A DNA stretch of 64,000 nucleotides from Gibbula magus (GCA_936450465.1 OW388296.1:51496931-51560930), one strand, 5' to 3'; counted from the first letter of the stretch, positions 45,360 to 57,475 are shown. Program-made: numbers and translations. The notes: generated by a model from the letters alone, not told the origin.

Positions 45360-45832
45360 AATGATTATTGTACAGATGGATAAAGGATGATAATAATTAT
45401 TGAACAGATGGATAAAGGACGATAATGATTATTGTACAGATGGATATAGATGATAATGATTATTGTACAGATGGATATAGGATGATAATGATTATTGTAC
45501 AGATGGATATAGATGATAATGATTATTGTACAGATGGATAAAGGACGATAATGATTATTGTACAGATGGATATAGATGATAATGATTATTGTTCAGATGG
45601 ATATAGGATGATAATGATTATTGTACAGATGGATATAGATGATAATGATTATTGTTCAGATGGATATAGATGATAATGATTATTGTACAGATGGATATAG
45701 ATGATAATGATTATTGTACAGATGGATAAAGGATGATAATGATTATTGTACAGATGGATATAGATGATAATGATTATTGTACAGATGGATATAGATGATA
45801 ATTATTATTGTACTGATGGATATAGGATGATA
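45360..45832. repeat. 31/32-bp minisatellite, about 15 copies
   Basis: Units like GATGATAATGATTATTGTAC plus AGATGGATATA repeat with small variants (AAAGGAC, TAGGAT). Adjacent units without unique spacers. Confidence 0.95.
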
Positions 45833-45929
45833 CTTTGTCATTGTAATTGATGTAATTGATGCAATTTAATTGACGTCACAATTGAAGTCAATATTCATTA
45901 TATTTGCACTCAGATAAACACGAAGGTGA

Positions 45930-46280
45930 AGAAACTTTTGTGATGCAGCTGTACTATCGTATGAAATAGAGGTTAAGAAGCAGTGATAGCTGGTTATAAT
46001 AACGTTGATATATTTTCTGAAGTGCTTGATTTGGCCTATCAACCATTTGAAACTGTCACTATGTGAACAAATGTTTAGGCAATTTATCAATTCTGTTTCA
46101 TTGTCCATGTCACCAACAAACATGCCAAAGGTTTAAATTTTATTAATAAATCTGACACCTGACACATGGCAAAATGTTTTTTTTATGATTTGACAGATTT
46201 CATATGTACCATGTAGAACACTTTGAATGATATAATAATTTATAGAAGCCTACATGACTTGGATTTTACAAGATGTTTAC
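45930..46280. repeat. Diverged inverted pair, left arm
   Basis: The reverse complement aligns with 47360-47690 through CATTC.(A/G)AGTGTT, GTGTCAGGTGTCAGATTTAT, ACCTTTGGCAT.TTTGTTG and CAAATCAAGCA. Differences are spread over all codon positions, which argues against recent coding constraint. Confidence 0.7.
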
Positions 46281-47359
46281 GTTAATGTTAATTAAAATTA
46301 ATTAATATCTTATCTATAGGTAAGTTTTGGTTTTAATCCTCGGTTATTTTCTCTGGATGTAATCATAATGACTCAATGCTGGATGTACAAATTACTGATG
46401 TCCAATTTACAAGAATACGTTTTTTAATTAAATCTGGATTTTGAGTTTAATATCTTTATTGAACGTCTTATTGCTTTTACCACTTAGCCGAATTTGCTCA
46501 TAAGGCAAGTTTTAACGAATTTGACATTCCACAAATCTGGTCACAATTTAGTTCATTTGTCTTGAGTGAATCCTGTTGATTAGTGATGTTTGTTAAGTAG
46601 TTGAAATTTGGTTCTTAAATGTTAAATGTCCATTTGAAGGAAAGGAAACACATTACAAAAACATCAATGAATTTCATTTTTAGTATAATTGAAATATGTT
46701 TTGTACAGCAAAATATAAAGATTTTTTTAAAGTAAATTGAAATTGAACTGCAAACAAATTCTTCTTTCATGTCATGCATTTCCCACATATTATTCAAACA
46801 TATTGTTTTCATTTTTGTCAGATATAAAAAGCTAGGCGTTGTGACAGATGTGTCCACTTGTTCACAAAGATTAGTATAAATTGCAATTACATGTTCAGTT
46901 AAGTCTACGTCAGCAGTCGGACAGTAATTATTTAACAGTAGCATATACTTTTATTTAGATGTATGTCTGGTTGTTATGAACTTTCTTTTGTAAGAGTCCT
47001 ATGGAGAAAGGTTTCATTTCATTTTTTCAGATTTTTCGTTTGTCAAACAACTCTCATTTCCATTTATCAGGAAGAATGAACAATAACTGAAGTCATTGTC
47101 GACGTCCTTTCACAAGCAGGGCGTGCTAGTCAACGATGGTGAAATATAAATGTACGAAATATATGTAAACTTTTTTTACAATTCGTTCCCTGTATGGATG
47201 GTGAACTGTAAAAGAAAATAGGATATACCAAATATATCACAGTGGAAGATAGAAATAGCGAAAACTAATTGTACGACATAAAATCCACCAATGTGAACCA
47301 ATAAACTAAATACGTCAAAAAGGGTAATACAGTAGAAACAATTATATGTTTAATGTAAT
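46281..47359. other. Spacer of the diverged inverted pair
   Basis: A 109-codon minus-strand frame (46615-46944) contains several Cys but no recognised domain, and the sequence is as AT-rich as its surroundings. Not called as a gene. Confidence 0.45.
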
Positions 47360-47690
47360 GGATTTATTTACAAAGATCCCCTACATGGAAATAAGGTTGT
47401 ATAAGTTAGGTTACCATTCAGAGTGTTTAACATTGTATGTATTAAATCTGTCTGTAGTCATAAACACATTTTTACATGTAATCACCATCACATGCCAGGT
47501 GTCAGATTTATTGATTAAATTAAAACCTTTGGCATTTTTGTTGCTGACATTGACACTGAAAGAGAATTTATACATTCTCTCAACATTTTTTTCACAAAGT
47601 TTAAGTATGAAAAGGTTGAAATACCAAATCAAGCATGTTGAAAATATACCAGCATTCATAAAACATGTCACTGTCTCCTAACTTTTCTAT
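47360..47690. repeat. Diverged inverted pair, right arm
   Basis: Complement of 45930-46280. Overlapping open frames on both strands here are incidental. Confidence 0.7.
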
Positions 47691-47879
47691 AATATTATAG
47701 TAGTACACGTGATAATAATTTCTATACATACTAATGAACTTCATAATAATAATAAAATACACAATGGCATGAGGTATTCCGTAATATTGGTATTTTATAT
47801 TATTACTCAACCGTGGTGAGATCACTCATTAGATAACAATGGGTTGGTTACATACATGTGTGATACCACCGCGTGCTGA

Positions 47880-47935
47880 CGTAACGTCATAATCGGCGCG
47901 TGACGTCATAGTCGTTTTGATTGACGTCACAATGT
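47880..47935. promoter_or_regulatory. Cluster of CRE-like sites
   Basis: TGACGTCA occurs at 47901-47908 and 47922-47929, with TAACGTCA at 47882. Three CREB/ATF-type words within 50 bp, inside a CpG-containing patch. No transcript assigned. Confidence 0.4.
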
Positions 47936-48025
47936 TAGCCGCGCGACTGCAATAGCGGTTGACCTATTTGCAAGTAAGCGTCACTAAAATCGATTTTCTT
48001 GCAATTCAGCGCTATTTACATCATT

Positions 48026-48170
48026 GAGTAATAAATAAAGAATACTAAACTCAGCCCCGTTTGATAACATGTTCATGAAACTCGTGAATGGCATCCACTC
48101 GTTTCATAAACATGTTATCAAACGGGACGGGACATCGTTTAATATTCTATATTTATTGCAGCATAATACA
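48026..48170. mobile_element. Foldback element (about 145 bp)
   Basis: CCCGTTTGATAACATGTTCA (48056 on) pairs with TAAACATGTTATCAAACGGG (to 48126). Weaker pairing (AATAAAGAATACTAAAC with TTTAATATTCTATATTTATT) extends it on both sides. Confidence 0.8.
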
Positions 48171-48540
48171 CAATACTTTCAAGGTCAGGAACCAATCCTA
48201 AGCACGGACTGTCCTAGTAGCTGATCCACTCAGTCATTAAGACTTCGACAAAAGAGAAATCTGAAAACTGATACTATTTACTCATGCTGAGTTTCTGTCT
48301 TATTGTTGTATAAATACATCATGTAAAACTTATGTTATTGAGGTATAAAGTTAACATACACATCAACTTTTTAAACAAGGATCAAAAAGTAGCATGTTTA
48401 TTTTGTTATAGTGACCATAAGAGCTTATGAACACGTTGAAACGTAGTCTCATTGAGGTAATCATAGTTCATTCTAAATCACCTACCGTCATATTTTAACA
48501 TCACTTTGATACATAGATACTGGTTAATTGGAAGCAACAG
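48171..48540. other. Non-coding DNA
   Basis: Unique-looking AT-rich sequence before the first X block. Confidence 0.5.
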
Positions 48541-49500
48541 GAAACATTCGAAATGTTCGTCTTACAATGAACAAGAGGGATTATTACGAAATACGGATCG
48601 ATTAACAATTCTAACTTATAAAACAAGATTTATGTTTGACTATGACTGGCCACTATATATATACCGTGTTGATTAAACATTTCCGCTGTGGACTTGTCAT
48701 CTGTCTATATTAGGATGCACAGAAATAATTACTTCAAAATAGTCATTGATAAAGTGACTACCAGAATGATTAACAATACATGAGACGTAATTGGTTAATA
48801 ATCTCTTTTGTTTCACGGATGTCTCGTTAATCTGTCTATGTTCATCAATTTACACATAACACCCATTCTGATGAAGGGACAAATTATAACATCTTGAAAG
48901 GAGCTGATAATTAAACTCATTGGAAATGAGACTAATTCTTCAAAGGTAAAAGGCTCAGTAAGAAATGTTTGTGGGAATACCAAATAGTATTCCTTTGCGG
49001 ATGTCATTTTCATTTTAAGCTAAATTCATATAAGCGTTTAAATAGTTCTATATTTCTATTCATGTAAAATATTTCCTATCAACAAATGCTCATGAAAATT
49101 CAAATCAATCGGTAAAAATTCTGAAAGATACGCATTATTTTATCTGATTACTAGAATGATTTTTAACCTCGCAACTATGATATTTTAGTCTCTAATTACA
49201 TGTATTTAGTTTGCTTCTGTACAAAACTAAATATTTCCCAAGGTTTCAGAATGATTCATGTCAATATAAGTATAACCCAACCACATACTAAACAGTCACT
49301 CAATATTACCAAATCAAAAGTTTAAATCAAATTCAGAACTAACATGAAAAACTATCAACAGAAAATAGAGACTCTTTGACATTGTATCCGCAAATTAATC
49401 AACTCGTCACTTGCTGAAACTTATATTAAGTTAATCCTTTTATTTACACTCGCAAATTGGAAACATTGAAACTGACCATTAAGTAAACTTATAAGAAATT
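48541..49500 (+). repeat. X block, copy 1 of the X-E-F-G array
   Basis: Shares CTTGTCATCTGTCTATATTA, TAATCTCTTTT, TCTCGTTAATCTGTCTATGT, TTCATCAATTTACAC and TATCCGCAAATTAATCAA with 51440-52205 and 58250-59200. The block near 48840 is nearly identical in all three copies. Confidence 0.85.
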
Positions 49501-49508
49501 TACTTTAG

Positions 49509-49970
49509 AGTAAAGTCCTCAAATTTCGTCCACTTTAACGCTTGCCGGAATTCTAACCCTCACTGGCCTCACTCGGCACTTCTTGGTCAACAATCAGCCC
49601 GAGGCGAAGAGTCTTTGTTATAAGAAAAATGATTGGCTGATATTTTAAGGGGGGTATATAACTCTTATGAATGAAATAGCGTAAATGTAAGGGTATGCGT
49701 CGGGTAATTTCGTCCACCATCTCGTAATTTCGTCCACACAGTTTTAAGTATCGGGCGGGAAGGTCGTGACATAACAGCTTCGTCCCGTTGTATCAACCAT
49801 TCAACATTGCTATTTGTATCATGTGACTAATATCTTGTGACTGCTATTCCTAGCAAGAAAAATAACAAACAAGACAACCTTTTTGGGGTAGGACAGGCTG
49901 TAAATTCGCCTTTATTTGAAAAGTGGACGGAATATCAGAACTGAACGAAATTGTAGGACTTAACTTTACT
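49509..49970. mobile_element. TIR MITE (462 bp) in the array
   Basis: AGTAAAGTCCTCAAATTTCG (49509) is inverted at the right end (CGAAATTGTAGGACTTAACT then TTACT, to 49970), with a second GTCCAC word near each end and TAATTTCGTCCAC repeated inside (about 49706 and 49727). No coding capacity. Confidence 0.75.
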
Positions 49971-50745
49971 ATTTGAAACAACATAACCCTACAGTGGCAA
50001 TATACATGACCTTTAATCTACATATAAGTGAAACAATGACCACATTTAATTTTATTTTAAGAATTTTCTTAGCGCAATTTCGACATGAGTAAATGATGGC
50101 TTCACCAGCTGATAAGTTCAGCATAAACAACGTGTTGACTTATTCCTTAGATTATGTACAAAGATAGGCTCGATATGTCTGGTTGATTTACGTACCATTC
50201 ATATGATCATGGCACCAACCCCTTACAAGGAGACTCAACATGCGCTGAAATATGCAAGGTGCCATCGGACTAGTATATAAAGTTGATTGAATGTAATTAT
50301 TCTAACGTAGACAGAAATAAATGACTACCGTAGATATACACTCTAACTGTTTATGACATTTTAATTTAATTATCTTCAATGAATGAATAATTTAGTTATC
50401 AATATCGAGACGGTCACATAACATGTTAGTCTGTCTTGGGCAAATATTTCATTACATGTCAACAATCAACGAAATGACATTTATTTCATGCCACACATAT
50501 TAACATATTAAACATATTATGTGTGGGTAAACAAAACCAGGGCAACAAGATTCCAGGTACAGATTTATTAAGCGGATGCTATTTATGACATGGGTTTACT
50601 TAGAGAACGTTTGATGTATAACTTACTGGTCAATTGCCATGTTTCCAATTCCAATTAGCAAATGTGAATAAAAGGATTAGGTTAACGGAAGTTTAAGCAA
50701 AAGATGATTTGATTAATTTGCGGATACCATGTCAAACGCCAGTCA
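49971..50745 (-). repeat. Inverted X-E segment of the array
   Basis: Reverse complement of the X end (52030-52205) and of E (54600-55110). Examples: TTGATTAATTTGCGGATACC, AACGAAATGACATTTA, GACTAGTATATAAAG near 50270 and GATGGCTTCACCAGCTGATA at 50096. X end and E are adjacent here, giving the uninterrupted order. Confidence 0.8.
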
Positions 50746-51300
50746 CTATCAAAACAGACTATCTATACCTATCACCGACATTCACAACATCACCAACAAC
50801 AACTTCCTCATCATCAAAGACACCATCATGTCCGCTGACATTACTGACTGGTGGAATGAAGTATGGAATGACAAGGGGCGAGAGAACGGAAACAAACTCA
50901 GAACTTATAGGTTGTTCAAAACATCTACAACAGTTGATCCCTATGTTTCCAGGAACCTGAATCGTCCAGACAGAAGCATCTTTCCAAACTCAGGTGTGGC
51001 TCGCTTCACCTGGAAATCGAAATAGGCAGATTCTGCAGACCTTCCACTCCATATGTCGCTACTGTTAATTGCAAGCTATAGGTGATGAGATCCATTTCCT
51101 TACTGTTTGCCCACTCTACTCCGACATCGGCTATAATCTCTGGAAGGAAGCCGCCATGTTACACATGTTCAACTTTATGTCTCCAACAGAGCTATTTATT
51201 TTCCTTATGCAATGTCCTGTTCTTAGCAGTCCCTGGCCGTAATGACTTTTACAATGTTCAAGCGTAGACTTCATGTTTTACCAGCATGTTCTTAATTTAT
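50745..51300 (+). pseudogene. L8: LINE C-terminal relic
   Basis: A frame from 50729 to 51025 reads DWWNEVWNDKGRENGNKLRT, YRLFK...PYVSRNLNRPDRS, like the L2 and L3 C-termini. After a break, GDEIHFLTVCPLYSDIGYN and SPTELFIFLMQCPVL (about 51080-51235) give the final E.HFL..CP.Y region. It lies between the inverted X end (to 50745) and the next X block. Confidence 0.75.
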
Positions 51301-51439
51301 GATATTTTATGCTATTTATTGTATATGACTATTTTATATTATAATACTGTACTTATTTTATGTATAGTTTCAATTCTGTGATAAGAATGGGTGATACTTT
51401 ATTATAATTTTTAGCATACGACTTTTTATGTGATAATGC

Positions 51440-52205
51440 TGTATTTATTTTAGGTTGCTTCAAGTTTACAAACAAGATCTATATTTGACATGGGGACTAC
51501 ACAAATAACTGTGTGATTAAACAGTTTCGCTTTGGACACTTGTCATCTGTCTATATTAGGGGATACACAGAAACAATTATCTCAAATATTCATTTACAGT
51601 GTGACTTCTTGAGTGATTAATGACACACGTGATATCGTTATTGGCTGATAATCTCTTTTGCTCCACGGATATCTAGTTAATCTGTCTATGTTCATCAATT
51701 TACACGGAATATCCATTTTGATGACGGGAAACAGAATAACACCTTTATGACATATGAACTGATAACTCATACTGATGAAAACATAAAGATATGCATTACA
51801 GTATTGATGACGAGCAGGATTTGTAAACACTGTCAACATTTCATTTAAACCATACACGTATGGTGTTTTAGTCACAACGTATGTAGTTTATTTCTGCAAA
51901 AAACTAAATATTATCTAAGGACGCCGGTCGATTTATGTTAATGTTATTATAGCCCCGATATACCAGTCACTCATTATGAACCGTTAACAGTTTAAATTTC
52001 ATTAAGAATTAACTTGATAAACTGTAAGCTATAGATAGCGAGTGGTGATTGACATGGTATCCGCAAATTAATCAAATCAACTTTTGCTTAAACTTCCGTT
52101 AACCTAATCCTTGTATTCACACTTGCTAATCAGAATTGGAAACATGGTAATTGACCAGTTAGTTATACATCAAACGTTCACTAAGTAAACCCATGTCATA
52201 ATTAA
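51440..52205 (+). repeat. X block, copy 2
   Basis: See copy 1 for shared words. The short minus-strand frame shared among copies (CKLMNIDRLTR) reflects near-identical DNA in a 45-bp core rather than demonstrated coding. Confidence 0.85.
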
Positions 52206-53190
52206 ACTCACGGGCAACAGCAGGTAAAACAGTTATGTATGGTAATGTTTAAATGGACCAGCAGTATTGAACATTCTGTAATTGACATGTAAGCATCAGG
52301 CATTGTGACCCCACAATTTGTTGTCAAGGAATATCAAACATTGAAAAGGAAACATTGAAGACAATCGATCACGTATACACATTTGCATATATATGAGTGA
52401 GTGAAGTATTGTTTAAAATCGATAAATTTAATTTGATCGCACAACTGCATCACAATGAATTGAACCAAGCATGTGTAACTGAACTTTCCGAAACTGAACA
52501 TGGATTGAGATGACATTGGAAATGTAGATTTTTGCTTAGATATTAAATGGTATTTTATATATTTCTTAATAATGCGTTCTACAATGCGGTTAGTACAAGG
52601 CGTCCCGAATCGTTCCTGCTTCATCATTTCATTCAATTAAAACGTTTAGAGCATGTCTGAATGTGGCATGAAATAAAAGAGTTTATATAATGAGCATCTA
52701 AAATTAATTATCCGTTAAAGTGTATTGTCGAGAACGGGCAAACGGTGATTATTTTGATAGCTTGTTTTCTTTGTATAATAACTCCATCCATGGACGGAGC
52801 TTCGAAGATGGGTGATTGTGTCATTGTCAAAACAACAAATGCACTTTACATTATTTAAATAATCTTGAAACTAGAATTGTAACTGGGACTCTTGGCTCAA
52901 CGTAATGGATCTAGAAAATGTAACAAAAGAATATTCTGTTTCGTATGTTATGTCATTTAAATCATGCAGACCTACATGCATGTATGTATATAAAAGGATC
53001 GTAAGTATACATATGCATCAGAATTAAAAATGTCATTATGTCCATCATTATGGGAAAAGTATATGCATATTTCAGTATTTAGTTTAATACATGTAGGCCC
53101 CTACTAAGTTTTAACAGTGAATTTATACATTTTAAGGACTTCCAGTATCTGAAACACTTGTGAAAGTGGGGAAGTGTGTGTTCCTTTTCA
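52206..53190 (+). repeat. LINE-linked segment plus partial E and F, unit 1
   Basis: 52340-52600 resembles 59790-59960 (GAACCAAGCATGTGTAACTG, CTGAACTTTC). 52640-52665 matches the start of E (GAATGTGGCATGAAATAAA). From about 52780 it matches F (GGGTGATTGTGTCATTG.CAAAAC, TTTAAATAAT, AGAATTG.AACT). Most of E is deleted here. Confidence 0.65.
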
Positions 53191-53199
53191 AAATATGTT

Positions 53200-54300
53200 T
53201 AAATAATTAACTCTAATGTGGTAAAAATGCAGTCGATGATCGGCATAGTAATCGCATGCGTGACCGTTTCGAGAAGCAAGTATTTGTTTGAATTATTTAT
53301 TGTATAAGGGGCCCATGCCATCAGACCGCACTATTACACACTGTAGACCTCCCGTATATATGTGGTTAAGACCCCAAATTTTACAAGACATGGTGTCAAG
53401 TGTTAAAATAGATTCAATTATTATTGCATACAAAAGTGTAGGCCAAAAGTCTGCATAGAACCAAAGCAGTGTTTTTAGTGATATATGAAAATAACATTTT
53501 GAGTTAAGTCCATTTCTAAGGCTGTTAACACGACAAAATGACATGATATTGTGATCATTATGTATACATACACGTATGTAACTAAATATAGATTAATCTA
53601 CTTATAATAGTATGCACTACAAACCTCTAATGGCTTTATAGCTCCTAGTCAATTTATATCTGATCAAATGTTAAGAAATGTTAATGTACAGTATTTTACA
53701 CGTTTAATGACGTAACATTTGCTTTTCTCACACAATAAAATCATAAATACGAATTCAAATTCGAAATAAGGATATTGCACACAATCACAAAGTAAAATGG
53801 GAAGTAACTCTGTTTGAACTATCGGAACTGTTGCAGCGCTCTTGAAAACTGACTGGATATATCTAAACCATATATTCGTTTAAACCGTTGCAATATTATT
53901 GATCGTAAGAATGACAGCGACACCTTGAAAAGAAATATTTACATACTATAAACTACAGGTATATACGCCTCTCCCTTTCTTACATCTCCTTATGATTACA
54001 TGTACTTGTTCTATGTAGCTACCTATGTAGCTTTACTTATACTAGGTTATGCTACGTTTACCTGAATCTCATCTGTCACATTTGGCTTTTCCTTGCATTT
54101 TTGCCTAGCTTATTTTATGTGACATTAGGCCAGCAAAACTGTCTTGAAATACTAAACATGTGTAAATTTCCACTATATATTTTAAGCTGATAATCTAACC
54201 TATCTTAGCATATTTGACTTTGGTTGAACTTTACTTATTGGTCTTCTCATAATAAAAAAATATATATTCAGATTTCACAAAGTTATTGCACATATTTGTA
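53200..54300 (+). repeat. G block, copy 1
   Basis: AAAAATGCAGTCGATGATCG, CCCATGCCATCAGACCGCAC, CATGGTGTCAAGTG and AAAATAACATTTTGAGT are shared with 55725-56800 and 62690-63600, with a shorter echo at 57420. Confidence 0.85.
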
Positions 54301-54420
54301 TATAGATGACTTTACAGAATGTGTCTTTTAAAATAAACATATAAGAATTTTGTGTGTAATAATTTTAGTAATGAAAAGTAAAAGTATAATGTCCATCAGT
54401 CCCTCTACCGATACATACCA

Positions 54421-54600
54421 TTCATTCAAACCTGGGCCGTGGTCAAGAGATGTTTCAAAGTAATCGCTCAATGAGCTCAATGAGCGATTACTTTTGAACC
54501 TCTCTTGAACGCGATTGCTCAATGTAGCGCTACGTAGCATGGCGAGCAAACTTCGAGGAATTTGCACCGCGCTTGCTGTTACTGAACGAGGCCCTGACTT
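54421..54600. repeat. Dispersed palindromic repeat (copy 2)
   Basis: Reverse complement of 37175-37430. The hairpin at 54442-54510 has about 33-bp arms (GTCAAGAGATGTTTCAAAG ... CTTTTGAACCTCTCTTGAAC). Confidence 0.85.
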
Positions 54601-55300
54601 CTACAGCAGGTCATCTGAGTGTGACATGAAGTAAATGTCATTTCGTTAACTGTTGATATTTAATGCAATATTTGCCCACGGCAGACTAACACGCAACATA
54701 ACCGTCTCGATGTTGATAACTTAATAATTTATTCATAAGACAAAATTATAGGTTTAATGTCGTAAGCAGTGAGTGTGTATCTACGATCATGATAATTACC
54801 TTCAATTAACTACGTATAGATACTAGTCCGATGGCACCTTATATATTTCAACACGTGTGATTTAATTGTAATTGGTGGGTGTGATGATCACATTAGTGGT
54901 AAGTACACAAAGCTAGTAAATCAAGCCTATCTCTGTATGCAGTGTAAGGAATAAGTCAACACGTTGTTGTTTATTCTCTATGTGTCAGCTGATGAAGCCA
55001 CCATTCACTCCAGTAAAAATACACAAAAATTAAAATACAAATAATACAAAACGTGAACATAAAATACAAGATAAGTGTAAAACTTATAGTTGTATAGTTA
55101 TGTTGTTTCAATTGTAGTACGAGCTCGTACATTGACTTTCCTATGTGTTCGTATAGTTCCATCCACTCATCTACATCGGGTAATTCTGTCATTACCAAAA
55201 CACAACAAAGTAAATATGTACATTATTTAAATAATGCCTTCAATAGAATTGCAACTTTGAGGCTTAATGTTAAGCAATCTAGAAATCAGTTAACAATGTT
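54600..55300 (+). repeat. E and F blocks, unit 2
   Basis: E: ATGTCATTTCGTTAACTGTT, GGCAGACTAACACGCAACAT, AACCGTCTCGATGTTGATAA. F: CAGCTGATGAAG, TGTTGTTTCAATTG, CATTATTTAAATAATG and AGAATTGCAACT. Both match unit 3 at 60370-61050. Confidence 0.85.
54971..55198 (-). CDS. Hypothetical small membrane protein, 75 aa
   Basis: The minus-strand ATG at 55196-55198 opens a frame with an acidic start (TELPDVDEWMELYEHIG), a KQHN patch, a strongly hydrophobic stretch of about 24 residues (ISFTLILYFMFTFCIICILI and onward) and a short tail ending WWLHQLTHRE. Stop TAA overlaps an AATAAA. Equivalent positions in unit 3 (about 60960-60740) and in the inverted copy (about 49978-50090) keep LKQHN.T but have stops elsewhere. 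It may be a real small protein in one unit, or chance within a repeat. No known family recognised. Confidence 0.2.
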   Translation of the reverse strand: MVMTELPDVDEWMELYEHIGKSMYELVLQLKQHNYTTISFTLILYFMFTFCIICILIFVYFYWSEWWLHQLTHRE

Positions 55301-55724
55301 ACATGTAATGTAGATAAATGTTGTTATTTAGATAACAAACTGCATTATGTGTTTATTTATACAAAAGTATATATATATAATTATCAAAGAAGCAAACTAA
55401 ATTAAATTCGGAAAACGTAGAAAATTCTTTCCACTTTTTGTGGAAGCTGCATCCAGGATAAAATTTGAAAAAATGTCTTTTGAATCCTAAGACCTTCAAA
55501 TCTATATTCATGCATCAGAAATGATCATATGCATCACACTTTAAATATCCTTCCTAAACTATATCAATTTTTAAACGATATGGTATATAACGACTATGCA
55601 TTGTACAGTTTTAACTCGAAATTTCTAAGCTTAATGGAATTCCAATATCTGATATATTAATGAAAGAGAGGCAGTTTTTGTTCGTTTTCAAAATCATTCA
55701 ATTAATAAATTCAAATCTGATAAA

Positions 55725-56800
55725 AATGCAGTCAATGATCGGCATGGGGATCACGAAGGTTTCGGCGGTTTAGAGTTTGAAGTGTTTGGTTTGCTTAGTC
55801 TCTGTGATTGGGCCCCCATGCCATCGGACCGCACTATTAGATAACGTTGACTTCTAGTATTTATGTTGTTAACATTCCTAATTTTACCATCCATGGTGTC
55901 AAGTGATGAAATAGATTTTATAATTATGTCATGCACAATTGTAGTCCAGAAAAGTCAATAGAAGCAAAGCTATTCATTTTGACATTTATGAAACTAACAT
56001 TTGAAGTAAAGTCCATTTCAAATGCTTTTAACACCACAAAATGATGTGATTTTGATATCACTATGTGGATATACACGGATGTAACTAAATATAAATGTGT
56101 CTATTTATATTATTAAGCACATCTTACTGCTTTTGGACATTAGCAACACATATCAAATGTTATGAAATGTTGAATGTATATTTGTACATCTGAAAGTTTT
56201 TTTAGACGCTTAATGACTACCATAGGCTCATTTTACATAGTTAACTTATAAAAACGAATTCCAAACCGAAATGAGGAATTACCAAAACATCAATACATAA
56301 CAGTCAGGCGTCACAAGGGAAGTAACTCTGTTTAAACTGATCCATATTGAAGCGCTCTTGGAGATTGGCTTGATGTTTCCGAATCTTATGATAGCTTACA
56401 CCGTTGCGTAAGATCATTTTTCCATTGAAATAATATGTATATATAAACAATATATATTAGCCTGCATTTTCAGTGTTATGTTTGTTTATGTGTGTAGCTT
56501 TATATTAGTAATATAATATTATTATGTATACATTTATCTCAGGTAATGGTATGTTTACCTTATGATACATTTACAGTTGTTTATCGCATTTGTCTTATAT
56601 CTTGTATTTTTCCAACCTTATCGTATGTGACAATATCACTAGCATATAACTGTCTTACATGTCTGAATTTCCACTTTATATTGTTGCCTTATAATCTAAT
56701 CCACCTTGATATATTTGTCTTCTGTTTAAATACTCTTATCTGTATTTTAATCTATCTTCGGTGCTTCACAAAGGTACATTTGTATATAGATAACATTGCA
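55725..56800 (+). repeat. G block, copy 2
   Basis: Very similar at its start to 62690 (ATGATCGGCATGGGGATCAC, GAAGGTTTCGGCGG, TTGCTTAGTCTCTGTGATTG), and diverging to the right. Confidence 0.85.
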
Positions 56801-57417
56801 TAACTTTGCTTTTTTAATAATAATGTAATAATTGTGTCAATGATAATATCTTCATCGGGTGTATAATGTCCTTCCGTGCATCGATCTGTGAATTTCTCAT
56901 TTTAATCATTAACAGAAACCACGACAATAAATATATATATATAAATCTCAGAAATCAAGAAATAATTTAATATTTAATTAATACCATATTCATTTTAAAA
57001 TCACTTTTTAAAAATAATTCCAGTAAAAAATGTAAATTGATTTTTTAGTATTTTAAGATTTAACGATTCAATCAATTCCCCAACAGGCATATTTTTAATA
57101 TCGTGATATATAGCTTTGATAATCATTGTTGAAGCTACCAATATCTTGTTACAGTTAGGTATAATCACATGTATGTGATGTATTATTTAAATAAATTTAA
57201 ACGATATAAATACAGGTTTAATGCTATCAGGTTGCAATTACGTAAACTAGTATATACTTCAGTGGTTTCTTTCATCGTGTTGGATTGAATCAGATAATTT
57301 AGCCGTACAGCAATTTGTGAACGTATATACTAAAACCTGAAATCTTAATTAGTTTAGAGTCACTAATTTCCAATATATATTATAGACATCGTTTGTGATG
57401 TATAGACAAGCCTGGCA
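56801..57417. other. Non-coding DNA
   Basis: AT-rich sequence between G copy 2 and the partial G. Nothing else recognised. Confidence 0.5.
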
Positions 57418-57475
57418 AAAAAGTAGTCAATGATCGGTATGATGACCACAAAGGTGTTGGCGTTTGTTTTTAGGT
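57418..57475 (+). repeat. Partial G block
   Basis: AGTCAATGATCGGTATGATG and CCACAAAGGTGTTGGCG align with the first 55 bp of the G copies, then the match is lost. Confidence 0.6.

Noticed and set aside
46615..46944. 109-codon Cys-containing ORF on the minus strand
   Set aside because: No domain, AT-rich like its surroundings, and no splice or promoter context; chance cannot be excluded.
48813..49013. Conserved minus-strand protein shared by the X blocks (CKLMNIDRLTR)
   Set aside because: The shared residues fall in a stretch of near-identical DNA, and flanking residues are not conserved in frame. Reported only as a DNA-level observation.
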